Source of the DNA: Siphonodentalium dalli
Taxonomy: Eukaryota > Mollusca > Scaphopoda > Gadilida > Siphonodentaliidae
DNA length: 64,000 nucleotides
NCBI GenBank assembly: GCA_032622095.1
Contig: CP136066.1
Coordinates: forward strand, 98,605,319-98,669,318
Reading direction: 5' to 3'
Below, piece by piece: positions 33,691 through 44,048 of the stretch (positions are counted from its first letter, which is position 1; each line of letters begins with the position of its first letter). Both the position numbers and the translations under genes were made by a program. The notes under the pieces are model-generated. The model saw only the letters and a program-made list of their open reading frames with translations, did no database searches and was not told the origin of the DNA.

Positions 33691-33757
33691 TCTGACGGTG
33701 TGTACAGAACAAAAATGTGGTTTCTTATTTGGCCATACAACTGTCTATGTCTTTCAG

Positions 33758-33817
33758 AGATATGATGATTTAAACTCCTGTGAGATCAAAGATTCCCTAT
33801 TGAAAACCACAGACGAG
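33758..33817 (+). CDS. Coiled-coil protein gene, internal exon j (60 nt)
   Basis: Acceptor CTATGTCTTTCAG (ends 33757) with a pyrimidine tract; donor GAG|GTATGT (33818), near consensus. 20 codons, phase 0 to 0: RYDDLNSCEIKDSLLKTTDE. Short and charged, compatible with the rest of the gene, but too small for family assignment. The following 21.5-kb intron is full of transposons; further small exons inside it could have been missed. The donor abuts a truncated family F MITE that starts at 33,821. Confidence 0.7.
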
Positions 33818-33820
33818 GTA

Positions 33821-34013
33821 TGTTGAACTTATTATCAGATATTTACCACCAATTAGTAGGAACTATTTTTGTACTTGTATTATGTGTTCATAAGTCTGTT
33901 GCTTGCTTATATTTCCTGAACATCCCACCAGAACATCCCACCATCCCACCAATAGACCATTCCAATGTGTATGGTAAAACTAAATTGGAGAAATATTGAG
34001 TAAACAAAGGGTT
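33821..34013 (+). mobile_element. Family F MITE, left-truncated
   Basis: TTGAACTTATTATCAGATAT, GTACTTGTATTATGTG, and the end GTAAACAAAGGGTTATA. Confidence 0.62.
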
Positions 34014-34324
34014 ATATATCTGGAAATTCATATAGTTGCAAATATGCATATATTGCAATCTTGCGTATTATATCAACGTGCTCGGGTGAGAAGTGCCCAC
34101 TGTGTTACATGCATGGTTCTTAGCTTATGCTGTGCAAAAACTCTTAATTCTGATGGAACAGTCTTCCAACTCCAGTGCATTCCAGAAACTTTTTGTTCGT
34201 GGGAAGAAGTAGTATTTGAAGGAATACACCCCCAGAAACATTAGATGTTTTTTTGTGGGTGGTCTCTTGTGTTGGCTGTTGTCTTCTTCAGGTGTTTATT
34301 AGCCCCGATGTCAACTGAGCTGCA

Positions 34325-34690
34325 ACATCACCTGATGTTCACTGTGTTAATTCACCTGATGTTCACTGTGTTAATTCACCTGATGTTCACTGTGTTAATT
34401 CACCTGATGTTCACTGTGTTAATTCACCTGATGTTCACTGTGTTAATTCACCTGATGTTCACTGTGTTAATTCACCTGGTGTTCACTGTGTTAATTCCTA
34501 TCACCTGATGTTCACTGTGTTAATTCCTATCACCTGATGTTCACTGTGTTAATTCACCTGATGTTCACTGTGTTAATTCCTATCACCTGATGTTCACTGT
34601 GTTAATTCCTATCACCTGATGTTCACTGTGTTAATTCACCTGATGTTCACTGTGTTAATTCACCTGATGTTCACTGTGTTAATTCCTGCG
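34325..34690 (+). repeat. 24/29-bp minisatellite, 14 copies
   Basis: Unit CACCTGATGTTCACTGTG plus TTAATT; from the eighth junction some units carry an extra CTATC (29 bp). The first seven units have period 24, so they read through as LMFTVLIH repeats, which is not evidence of a gene. 34,014-34,324 has nothing recognised. Confidence 0.92.
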
Positions 34691-34796
34691 ACTTTCCAGC
34701 AGTGTTCATGCTGCCAGAAAATTAATTTAGCCATTTCTCAATTTGTTTGACCAAATTGAAATTATTGAGAGCACCAAAACTAACACAAATAACAAC

Positions 34797-35170
34797 CCTA
34801 GTAAAAATAAAAGGCTGCGGCATGCCCTCTGCGCAGACCTCTGCGCAGTCGTCTCCGCAACCTTCACCGCAGAGGTCTGCATTTGGAACGCTCTCTGCAA
34901 CCTTCACAAATCTTATCGCATACCCTCGCAACCCTCTGCGCTACCTTCGCAACCACTTTCGCAACCTTCGCAGACCCCTCCGCAACCTTTTTCGCAGCCT
35001 TCGCAGCCCTCTCTCGCAACCTTCGCAGCCTTCCGCACACCTTCGCAGTCTTCCGCACACCTCCTTCGCCGCAGCCTTCCGCACACCTCTTTCGCAGCCA
35101 TATACACAATTTTGCATACCTCCCCACAATCTTCGCGAGCTTCGCAACCCTCTCCGCAACCTCTTTAACA
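34797..35170 (+). repeat. CG-rich 9-bp repeat array (TTCGCARCC), copy 1
   Basis: Begins CCCTAGTAAAAATAAAAGGC, then CTCTGCGCAG pairs and a degenerate TTCGCAACC/TTCGCAGCC array. Related array at 44,516-44,773. Overlapping ORFs in all frames come from the 9-bp period. Confidence 0.82.
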
Positions 35171-36202
35171 GCCCTGCATGTTCACAACCTATATTTTCCA
35201 ATGGTGTACGTGGGCAACTTTCTTGTAATAATATAGCACATTAGCTGAATATTCAGCCTTTGGTACCTCTGTTGAAAGCATGATATTACAATTTGTTCAC
35301 GATGATAGTGGAATCCTTCCTGCAAACAGAAATTGATCACACACATATGGTACAATTAATGAAGCACATATAGCTTCACACAGTCTGTTCTTTGGATCAC
35401 ATTCTGTGAATCACAATAGTACATTTCACCAAAATAAAATAGGTAGATCACAGTCACAGCCAAATACCGCCTAAACACTACTGGAATTGTAGTCAACACA
35501 GTTTTCAATAAAGCAACATTTAATACTGAAGTATATACATGTGTAGATCATGCCATGAATCTACTCTGGCTTACGCCCACAGAGATCATGTTCCAACAAT
35601 ACAAAACCTGGTAACTTTTTTATGTTATCACAGGGTGAAGGAATAGACATATCAGTCTGATCGACCATCCCGGGGCTAGCCCACCCCCCCCAAACACTAC
35701 TTCACAAAATGTTCTCACCTGTTGTAACAAGGAACTTTTATAACATTGATCAAACAAGGCAGGGGATGAATTTCTTTGTAAACACATTAGGTCTTCTTTC
35801 TCAATAATCTACTTCACATTTAGGGGCAGTCTCAGCTTGCAATAGCATGCTTTTTTTTACTTTTGTGAGCTGATATCACAATAAATATTAAATTAATTAC
35901 CCATTAGAAATTCCATAATTGTAAGCAAAGCAAAATCACTCACAATTTAAAGTCATTTAAATCACGCAATTTTCAGTAAAGACCTTCATCTACATCGATG
36001 CATTATTAGGGAACAGGCAAAAAATGAGAAATAGATTACATATGCTGTTTTTTTTTCAATTTTATGTGGTCCCTGTCACAACATCAAAAAGTTCCCAGGT
36101 TTTCTGCTAGTGGAATATGATCTCTACGGGTGTAGCTAGAGTAGAGATTCATGGAATGATCTAATAAATTTCAATAGACATAAATTATCAATCATAAATA
36201 TC
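35171..36202. other. Intron sequence with two dispersed repeats
   Basis: 35,755-36,000 matches 47,035-47,285 (AATAAATATTAAATTAATTACC; AAATTCCAT.ATTG; AGCAAAGCAAAATC). 36,090-36,160 is repeat U. This may include the end of the CACTA-like element, but I could not find its terminal CACTA repeat. Confidence 0.45.
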
Positions 36203-36324
36203 TTATTTGTTTTTGTCTTTTTCCGCACGTCTGCTCGTTGAACACTTGGAGTTTATGGCTTTAGTCACCATGGCTCTGCTTATGGCTGGTGTCCCATTCG
36301 GTCCTCTGATGGTCTTCATGTAGG
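36203..36324 (-). CDS. BEN-domain protein (transposon gene), last exon
   Basis: Minus strand. Acceptor TTGTATTACAG, then 122 nt: two bases finishing an Ala codon, 39 codons and a TAA stop. Peptide includes AYMKTIRGPNGTPAISRAM and ends VTKAINSKCSTSRRAEKDKN plus K. The pattern of a helix, then KAINSKC and a basic Arg/Arg tail, is the C-terminal part of BEN domains, which bind DNA or chromatin and occur in chromatin factors, DNA viruses and transposon-like genes. It joins in phase to the exon ending at 36,818. It lies 1.9 kb from a Tnp2-type transposase in divergent orientation, so it is probably the second gene of that element. Confidence 0.65.
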
Positions 36325-36817
36325 CTGTAATACAATAATTAGAAGTCTGCTTTACGAGCAAGTTCAACAAATTAAACAAAACATGTTTGGAAAATTAATT
36401 CTAATCACAAATGTAAACTGTTCGTTGATTTGGCTTAACAAAGTAGTGCATTATAACAAATGAGATACCTGGGTATTAAAGGCTATAGTTTCCCTCTAGA
36501 CTATGCCAACTTCAGTACACTATCTGAGTCACAAAATTCTCTATTCAAGTGAGAATGAAACATGAGTACTTAATTATGTTGTTGATTGGAGCTTCCTTGC
36601 AACTAAATTATAGCACCTTCCCTGACAATTAACTTCAGTATTCACTCTTGTATGATATTCCTTACTAGTACCTATGTAATAAAAGATTTATGTTTATATT
36701 ATTATTGATGATCATGACAATCATTGTTTTTAAGTTGAGAGTTTCATCTACTTGATTGCTACTAACCCTTGGCCCCATGATTTAAAAATAAAATGTCTTA
36801 TCATTCTCTGTTCTTAC

Positions 36818-37033
36818 CTTGGATTGCATCCACTACCTTGCCATCGAGAGGTTCATTAGTGGAATGGGACCCACCATAAGCACAGCAACCAGCCAGGTGA
36901 CTTGCCGTAAACAGAATATCCAGGATTCTCTTTGGCTTCAAAGAGGCTGCACTCAATTTGTTGATGGCCTCCATTTGTCCGGAGGTAAGGAAAACTCCTT
37001 ACCTCCCAAAGAAACTTTGGGTTCTCCATCAAC
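36818..37033 (-). pseudogene. BEN-domain exon with apparent one-base frameshift
   Basis: Minus strand, acceptor ATATTTTCAG and donor CAAG|GTAAGA. The first 19 codons read VDGEPKVSLGGKEFSLPPD and the last 52 codons (from 36,974) read MEAINKLSAASLKPKRILDI, then LFTASHLAGCCAYGG and LDGKVVDAIQ. Together these make a good BEN domain (LGG..F..P, then I..L, LLxxLF-like ILDILFT, LD...I). They lie in frames offset by one base at the AAA run near 36,975, so one A seems lost. Without the shift the first frame meets TGA within a few codons. Either a decayed copy or a sequence error. Confidence 0.6.
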
Positions 37034-37391
37034 CTGAAAATATAAATGTAGTCTATGGACCATTCTGAATGATTTTAGTCATGTTTTCATAACAAAGAGT
37101 ATGGCATCTGTCCATGAGTAAGTTAAAATATAAACAATTCATTTATAATCAGATGATGAATTGAAGTTACATGTATGTCTACATAAAAATGTCACTTCCT
37201 GAAATGACATATATGATGTTTCACTCGCCTACCATACAGCGACATATATGTCGTTCTGCTCGCCAAAGGGTTAAGGAGAGTTTGACAGTATAGTATGTTC
37301 ATGTTTCACTGTATAGTCTATAACAGTACACAACTGCCACCCAGTGATATCAATAAAAATTATATTAAATCTACTTGCTAAAGTTACTAAC

Positions 37392-37480
37392 CGTTGTTGA
37401 GTACTGCCACTTATTCCCAGTACCACACGATCATTTGTGGCTTCCTCCCTTATCACTACTTCATCATTTGTAGATACCTC
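37392..37480 (-). CDS. Transposon-linked minus-strand gene, upstream exon
   Basis: Minus strand, acceptor TTCTTTGCAG, donor CAACG|GTTAGT. The only open frame starts in phase 0: EVSTNDEVVIREEATNDRVV then LGISGSTQQ. Acidic, low complexity, no domain. It fits the preceding exon in phase, but leaves two bases, which does not fit the VDGEPK frame of the next exon. So the gene is either degraded or I have one splice site wrong. Confidence 0.45.
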
Positions 37481-37795
37481 CTGCAAAGAATTAAGAACAA
37501 AATAATTTCATCATAAATGGACTGTCAAGTTCGATCTACCCATAATTTAACAAATTTATAAATGTTATACATGTAAAAGTATCATGGTCTGTGTGTATGT
37601 TACAGTATAATTTCTATGACTGCATGAAATATAGCCAAGCGCATCGAGGCTCTATTTCAATGTGAGTGAACCCAAATCATACACTTAGGTCACTTAATAG
37701 AGATTTACCTGTTAATACTGTGTGCCTAACAAAATGGTGGGGAATTTACTTTTGAGTAAAATAGATTTTACTGTAATATGGATTGTTGTGCTCAC

Positions 37796-37918
37796 CTGTC
37801 TATTTTCACTTTCCATATTTTCTTGTACGTGTTGTGAAAGTGAAGATTTTGCAGGCAGTGATGATATTGCTTGAGGTACGGGTGCTTCTTCTGGTGGCTG
37901 CTGGTAATGACCATTATT
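37796..37918 (-). CDS. Transposon-linked minus-strand gene, upstream exon
   Basis: Minus strand, acceptor ATTGATAG, donor AGACAG|GTGAGC. 41 codons, phase 0 to 0: NNGHYQQPPEEAPVPQAISS then LPAKSSLSQHVQENMESENR. Pro/Gln/Ser-rich and probably disordered. The first exon and start codon were not found; they should lie between here and the transposase ORF, which begins about 260 bp away on the other strand. Confidence 0.5.
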
Positions 37919-38181
37919 CTATCAATAATTGAAATTTGTTTTAATTGTAAATTGATTATGAAAATCAGAATAATATATTTGCCATAAAACGTACAGGCAA
38001 TGTGAGAACCTTGGGTAATATTGGTTGGTATATAACTTGGTAGACAACCGCCCAAATAGGATGTTTTCCATCTGGAGGACAACCCAAACATGTTACATAT
38101 ATGATATTTTGTGACAATCCAATTTTGTATATAAGATGGTGTATGTACATCCAACCGAAAGCCAATGACTGGCGGTAGCGC

Positions 38182-39744
38182 ATGTTCCAAGGTGTGGATG
38201 TTGACTGCATACATTGTCAGTCTTCTATAAATGTAAAAATAATTTTACTATGTGGGACATGCGACTTGCCTGCGAAGGCTAGTGTTTTAAACATGACCCA
38301 ATTCAATGGGGAATATGGGTGTCCCAAATGCCTACAGCCTGGTTGCGTTATTGAAGCAGGATCAGGACATGTTCGTGTATTTCCTGTGCAGACCCTGGAC
38401 ATAAAGGGACCACCACGCACAAAAGAAAACATAAAAGAACATTCCAAGGAAGCTCTCAAAACTGGTGAAATGTGCAACGGCATAAGGGGACCTACCTGGT
38501 TTGCTTCTTTATCTTACCATGATATAATACGTGGGACGGCAATAGATTATATGCATGGGATTCTGCTGGGTGTCGTAAGAAAACTTCTTCATCTGTGGTT
38601 TGATTCAAAATATTCTAAGGAACTTTTCAGTATTAGCAAAATGGTGCAAGTTGTGGACAGCAGATTGCTGAGCATCAGACCACCATCTTTTATCAGCCGC
38701 GTGCCCAGGAGTATTCAGCAGCATTTGGCTTATTGGAAGGCTGATGAGTGTAGATCATGGCTGTTTTTTTATTCTGTGCCAGTCCTTTATAACATACTTC
38801 CAGATGATTATTACCAACACCACCTTCTGCTTGTTGAAGCATTGACCATTCTGACTAAATCACTCATTTCTATAAAGGAGATAAACCATGCTAGGGCTGT
38901 GTTGATAAACTATTGCATCATGTATGAAGTTTTGTATGGTTGCAGACATATGACCATGAATGTTCATCAATTACTGCACCTGGCTGATAATGTCAGAGAT
39001 TTGGGACCGTTATGGGTTTATAGTTGCTTTTCATATGAGAGTATGAATGGTAGACTATTGAAACTTGTTCATGGTGGACATAAACCTTTGGAACAAATTG
39101 CAAATGCACTTTCAATGATGCTGCGCATACCTCACCTGGGAGAAGAAATTGTTAAGCGTGGTAGACCCGCAGCTCAACTGTATTTAAAGATGCGAAAAAA
39201 ATCCCACAAACTTTCATTTGGACACTGTATTGATGATCATATCTACATGCTAGGTAAAGCAAAAAACACAAAGGATGCAAATACCTTGAGTCTGATATCA
39301 TCAAAATTCCCTCAAATGCAGCAAGTTTCTTGTTTCCTAAGACTATTTATAAATGGGATCTTGTTGTCTGGAATTGAGTATTGTGGATCAAAAGAGAAGG
39401 ACTCCAGTACTATAATCTTGGACAATAGCTGCTGTGTTCAAATACAGAAATTTGTGACAATCAAAACATGCTCAGGCTTTTTAAAAGCTTGTGATTGCAA
39501 ACTCCAATATTCAGCTGTAGTAAAAAAATTCACTGATGTAGAAAGGACGGAAGTTAATCTTTCAACTGATGAACTGACAAACATTGAACTTAAAAATGTC
39601 AGGCTTGTGAAGAAAGAAGTAACAAATGAATCATTTCTGATCAATTTGCAAAGTATTAAGGACTCCTGTGTGTACATAGGATGTGAGATAAATGATAATT
39701 TTGCTTTTATTCTGATACCTCCTAACCACATGGAGAGGGACTAA
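38182..39744 (+). CDS. CACTA/EnSpm (Tnp2-type, Transposase_21-like) transposase, 5'-truncated
   Basis: Single open frame of 520 codons, the longest in the window. Family landmarks of Tnp2/Transposase_21 proteins are visible: LLCGTCDLPAKA (Asp28), the block TQFNGEYGCPKC with a CxxC pair (47/50), HDIIRGTAIDYMHG (Asp122) and MNVHQLLHLADNVRDLGPLW followed by SCFSYES (Glu286). These are the segments expected around a DDE-type RNase-H-fold active site; I assign the acidic residues by pattern only. Tnp2 proteins normally have 200 or more extra residues before this point, and a TAG stop lies two codons upstream of the first Met. So the N-terminal half is missing, spliced from unseen exons, or lost. 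It probably catalysed cut-and-paste transposition in the nucleus. The divergent BEN gene likely belongs to the same element. CACTA termini were not located. Confidence 0.85.
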   Translation: MFQGVDVDCIHCQSSINVKIILLCGTCDLPAKASVLNMTQFNGEYGCPKCLQPGCVIEAGSGHVRVFPVQTLDIKGPPRTKENIKEHSKEALKTGEMCNGIRGPTWFASLSYHDIIRGTAIDYMHGILLGVVRKLLHLWFDSKYSKELFSISKMVQVVDSRLLSIRPPSFISRVPRSIQQHLAYWKADECRSWLFFYSVPVLYNILPDDYYQHHLLLVEALTILTKSLISIKEINHARAVLINYCIMYEVLYGCRHMTMNVHQLLHLADNVRDLGPLWVYSCFSYESMNGRLLKLVHGGHKPLEQIANALSMMLRIPHLGEEIVKRGRPAAQLYLKMRKKSHKLSFGHCIDDHIYMLGKAKNTKDANTLSLISSKFPQMQQVSCFLRLFINGILLSGIEYCGSKEKDSSTIILDNSCCVQIQKFVTIKTCSGFLKACDCKLQYSAVVKKFTDVERTEVNLSTDELTNIELKNVRLVKKEVTNESFLINLQSIKDSCVYIGCEINDNFAFILIPPNHMERD

Positions 39745-39842
39745 CTTTGTAGAATTCATGTAAAATTGGCTATGAAAGTCATCGCAGCTACATACAACTA
39801 TTATTTAAATATACAAGAACCTGGTTGGTTTGACTACTCTTA

Positions 39843-41440
39843 GGTGACGTTCACACATAGCCGGCGAAGCCGTTACCCGGCGAACCCGTTAGCCGGCGAA
39901 GGTTGGGCAGAGTGTTTACACATCGCCGGCGAAGATACGCATATATTCATGTGTCTCCTTTACTTCATAATAGTTTTCGTTTTAGTTCTCACTGAACTGC
40001 AATATGATATTGCTGTACACCTGTAAACATCTAGCCGCTTCCTGTTAGAGATATGGTTGGGCAGTATAGTGAAATGAAACTTTTTAGAAATGGAAATGCC
40101 GAAATTATTAATATCCAACTCAAACTTTCAGGTATTGCTATTGGTAATTTTATAGATATTTAAAAAACATTGTTAATGGTTTGTTTTGGTTCACAAACTT
40201 CACATACAGCCTGTGAAGTGAGTGTCGCACCAAAAGCATGGCCATTGTCAGTTTTGAGATCTGTTCGTCGCATACATCTACAAATTGGTGTCTAATCATT
40301 CGGATTGGATTTTATATTATATATATAAGTTTCAACATCGCGAATCAAATGTGACACATTTTCCGTTTGCACATTATACAATAAAATATGTTTTTCATTT
40401 TACTCGGGCGTTCACCATGTCCATGTATATAGGGCCGAGGCGATGGGGGTGTCTCATCCCAACTTTAATCAAAATATTCAAAAGCTGGAAATTTCATACC
40501 TGACACGGCAATAGTTGGACATTTGACATCAGCAATATGATGAAATTGTTCTCGTAGTTTTATTTTCAACAATTTGTTATTGGTGATTTCTTTAGGCAAC
40601 ATTTGCTTATTTTTTTACCAAATTGTTGGACTGAAATGACCATCAGTTGGAAATGATCCAACCTTATTAGAGGTGCGTCAAGTTTGGAAAATGTCCAACA
40701 ATTGGAAATCTTAAGGCTGGATGCTAGGATTTTGCAATTTTCAGGGTTCAGATTAAAAAAAATTCTCACACCTGGCCATAACCACGGTCGGTCGATAAAT
40801 TCCAAAGATGAACAGTCCCACACCTCCAAATCAGGCCCTCTAGACCCGTCCCTGTGTCAATATGTCCACGGCGCACTCAGATTTAGATTATTGAACTAAT
40901 TGTCCATTAAGTTTGAATCCACAGAAACGTGCCATCCCATTTCTTCCATATATATATATGGACATACATGTACATGAATTAATTCCCTCGAATGCGCAAC
41001 AAATGTACCATGCACATGCAGAGTACGTGTACCATCATCGGTTAGTATTTATAATAATAGCTTATAACCAAGGTGCGTGACCACCGACCTGACAGCTGAT
41101 TAGAGACAATCAAACTGGCACACTGACCAATATATACACAGGTGAAAAGCGGGCTGGTCTATCAGCGATTGCACAATAATATTGTTCGAGTTAATTGTTG
41201 AAAGGAAATCACCCATGACGGCATGACCCCAGATAAACATCTAACTTAACCGCAGAGCGAATTAGAATCCATACGACAATCAGGTGCTTGTACTAAAGCA
41301 TTTTTAACCAAAAGTTGAAAACCGTATAGCTGAGTATCCGGATAGCCGTAATTCTTATCCGGCGAAGTATAAACACTCTATTGTTATCGCTGCCGGCTAC
41401 AGCGAATGCGATCTTCGCCGGGTAATGTATAAACACCCCC
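39843..41440. mobile_element. 1.6-kb TTA-flanked element (PIF/Harbinger-like), non-autonomous
   Basis: TTA at 39840-39842 and 41441-41443. Ends are imperfect inverted repeats sharing GTT.A.ACAT..CCGGCGAAG; the left end has four CCGGCGAA subterminal repeats and the right end two. No transposase ORF inside. Confidence 0.7.
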
Positions 41441-41889
41441 TTAGTAAGTTAATATAGTTTGCCATTTTTATATATAATTAACAAAATATTCCAAAATTGT
41501 TACTTTTTCCTGACAACTCTGCCAAAATAGAAGAAATATAGATAATCTGTACCTAAATAGAAGAATAGATCATATGTGGATGTACCAGATTTGTAAACAT
41601 ATTCAGCTATATTGTAGCTATATTTGGGAATTGCCAGACCTCAGACCCGCTGATGTCTTCATAAAAAATGCACACTTCAAACTTGTTATTTATCAAAATT
41701 TCTCATAGCAGAGTATACAAGGTTGCATGATGTATAACTGTGTGGTGCAATCAGTGAATATCCTTTCGATTGATATGAAATGTACATGCAAGTTTAGAAA
41801 ATATAAAGAATGTTACTGCAACAGCCACATTTTGGTTCATGCATGCAATCTATAAAAATGAGCTACATTCAGAGAAATTGAGAGATTAT
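41441..41889. other. Intron sequence, nothing recognised
   Basis: Bases 41,845-41,880 (AAAAATGAGCTACATTCAGA) recur at 44,307-44,340, on the other side of the split MITE. Confidence 0.5.
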
Positions 41890-42090
41890 TTAATGACTGG
41901 AGTTTCCTGAAATTTTGCTAAAACCCTGTGCCAATATATATTGTATGCGAGTCTCCCATAGGATGTCTTGCATATACAAGAGGATACAATGGCCTAACAG
42001 TATTTACCTTGATCTTGTGAGCTAGTGCATTCTATTATATATGTGAGGCTCCCCACTGGAGACTAGCATACATGTACTATAGTATATATA

Positions 42091-43986
42091 AGACTTCGTC
42101 CTGGCTGTTTCCCCTCTGCTTTTCGCCGAATTGCACAATTTGACCTTGAATTGTCCATTTTGAAGATCAAGGTGAGGTGGGGTCACGATTTGACCCGTCC
42201 AAAACACTGCCCGGTCAAAAGTATCCGACAAACTTACCCGTCGAAATCCATCCGGTTTTACCCGATTTGACCTTGAATTGATAATTTTGAAGGTCAGGTC
42301 GGAGTCACGATTTGACCCGTCCAAAACACTCAGTGGACAAAAGTTATCCTATGTAAAAAAAATCGTCGAAATCCCATCAAAATTGGCGATTTGACCTTGA
42401 ATTGACCCTATTTCAAGGTCAAGCGCGGGCAAATGAATATGCTTATGAGACTCCCCATATGAAAGTATCCCTAGACACTAATTTTCATCGAAATCCCATG
42501 ATACTTGGGCGTTTGACCTTGAAATGACCCGATTTCAAGGTCAAGGTCACGTCGCAAGACAAATTAATATGCCTATGCCACCCCCCGGCCGAAAGTACCC
42601 CAACATACCAAGTCTCATCGAAATCGGCTGGGCTGTTTTCGAGTTCATCGCGAACACACACACACACACCACACACAGAGACAGATCTTCCAAAATATAT
42701 AATAGACTAGAAGGTGACCCGACTTCGTCCGGGCTTTGACCTTGAATTGTCCATTTTGAAGGTCAAGGTCAAGTGGGGTCACGATTTGACCAGTCCAAAA
42801 ACACTGCCCGGACAAAAGTACCCGACAAACGTGCCCGTCGAAATCCATCCGGTTTTACCCGATTTGACCTTGAATTGATCATTTTGAAGGTCAAGGTCTG
42901 GTCGGGGTCACGATTGGACCCGTCCAAAACAATCAGTGGACAAAACTAACCCCACGTATCAAATTTCGTCGAAATCCCATCAAAATTGGCGATTTGACCT
43001 TGAAGTTACCCGATTTCAAGGTCAAGGTCACGTCGCACGGGCAATTGAATATGCTTATGAGACTCGCCATAAGAAAGTACCCCCACATACCAAGTTTCAT
43101 CGAAATCCCGTGATATTCAGGCGTTTGACCTTGAAATTACCAGATTTCAAGGTCAAGGTCACGTCGCACGGACAAATTAATAGGCCTATGCCAGTTCTCG
43201 GCCGAAAATACCCCCACATACCAAGTTTCATCGGTGACCCGACTTCGTCCGGGCTATTCAAAAACCAAATTTCAAGTCGATAGCTCCACCCGTTTCCGAG
43301 ATCTGGTCTGCGCATGCGCGAAGCTGGCGTCGCACGGGCTCGACGACCCGATAAAATTCGTATCCGGGGCAAGATACATTCACATACCAAATTTCAAGTC
43401 GATAGCTCCACCCGTTTCCGAGATATATAGCCCAATGTCATTTGCGGATACCTCGGCCGGTGATGAGTTAACGCGACATCGGCCGGTTAAGAGTTAACGC
43501 GATCACGTCACGATCTGTTGATGGCGTAATATATTTACGCAATGTTTTTCGATGAGCGAAGCATGGTCCTGCGTTCTTCCCGATAATTAAGGTAGAAACT
43601 TTAAACGTACACAGGCGTGTGATATATCATTGGAAAGATGAAGCGCCACAGATTCTAACCGTGCAAATTATATGACTGGCAATTTATTATTCGCGCTATA
43701 TCGAATCGATTTGTGAGCACCGAACTGAAATATATTAGCGCAAAACGGCGTAAAAACAAATTTGACCTCGGCACGTGAAAAGTTGAGCTCGGATCTGAAA
43801 ATTAATAGGCCTATGCCCGTTCCCGGTCGAAAATACCACCACATACCAAGTTTCATCGAAATCGGCTCGGTCGTTTTCGAGTTCATCGCGAACACACAGA
43901 CCACACACACACACGCACACATACACACACACACGCACACATACACACACACACACACACACAGATCTTCCAAAATATATAATAGA
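42091..43986 (-). mobile_element. Two Helitron-like units in tandem, minus strand
   Basis: On the minus strand a unit starts TCTATTATATATTTTGGAAG at 43,986 and runs to a hairpin CCCGGACGAAGTCGGG and CTAG (42,710-42,707), followed at once by a second TCTATTATATATTTTGG unit (42,706). The second unit's 3' end is truncated near 42,091. Interior made of 'TCAAGGTCA'/'TGACCTTGA' blocks and 'CCCACATACCAAGTTTCATCG'-type phrases. 43,235-43,440 is a chimeric piece related to the 59.9-kb units. Confidence 0.72.
43895..43972. repeat. CA/TG microsatellite
   Basis: ACACAC runs interrupted by CGCACATA, at the 5' end of a minus-strand Helitron unit, where these units usually carry TGTCTGTC or TGTGTG runs. 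Confidence 0.9.
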
Positions 43987-44048
43987 TAATGCACTGGCAC
44001 AGGATTTTTAATGCTGCACCAATGTTGCTCCTGTAATGAAAGTGTTAA

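Larger units (their letters stand above)
41890..44048. mobile_element. Family C MITE split by Helitron units
   Basis: Left half from TTAATGACTGGAGTTTCCTG (41,890) to about 42,090; right half from about 43,987 to TTAA at 44045-44048 (CACTGGCACAGGATTTTTAA ... GAAAGTGTTAA). Confidence 0.7.

Noticed and set aside
34743-35244. ORFs up to 165 codons in several frames of the 9-bp array
   Set aside because: A 9-bp CG-rich repeat keeps all frames open; peptides are simple repeats (SQPSQP, RNLRNP).
37792-38214. 140- and 81-codon minus ORFs opposite the transposase start
   Set aside because: Read through an assigned exon border and intron in the wrong frame; I could not tie them to the BEN gene with valid splice sites.
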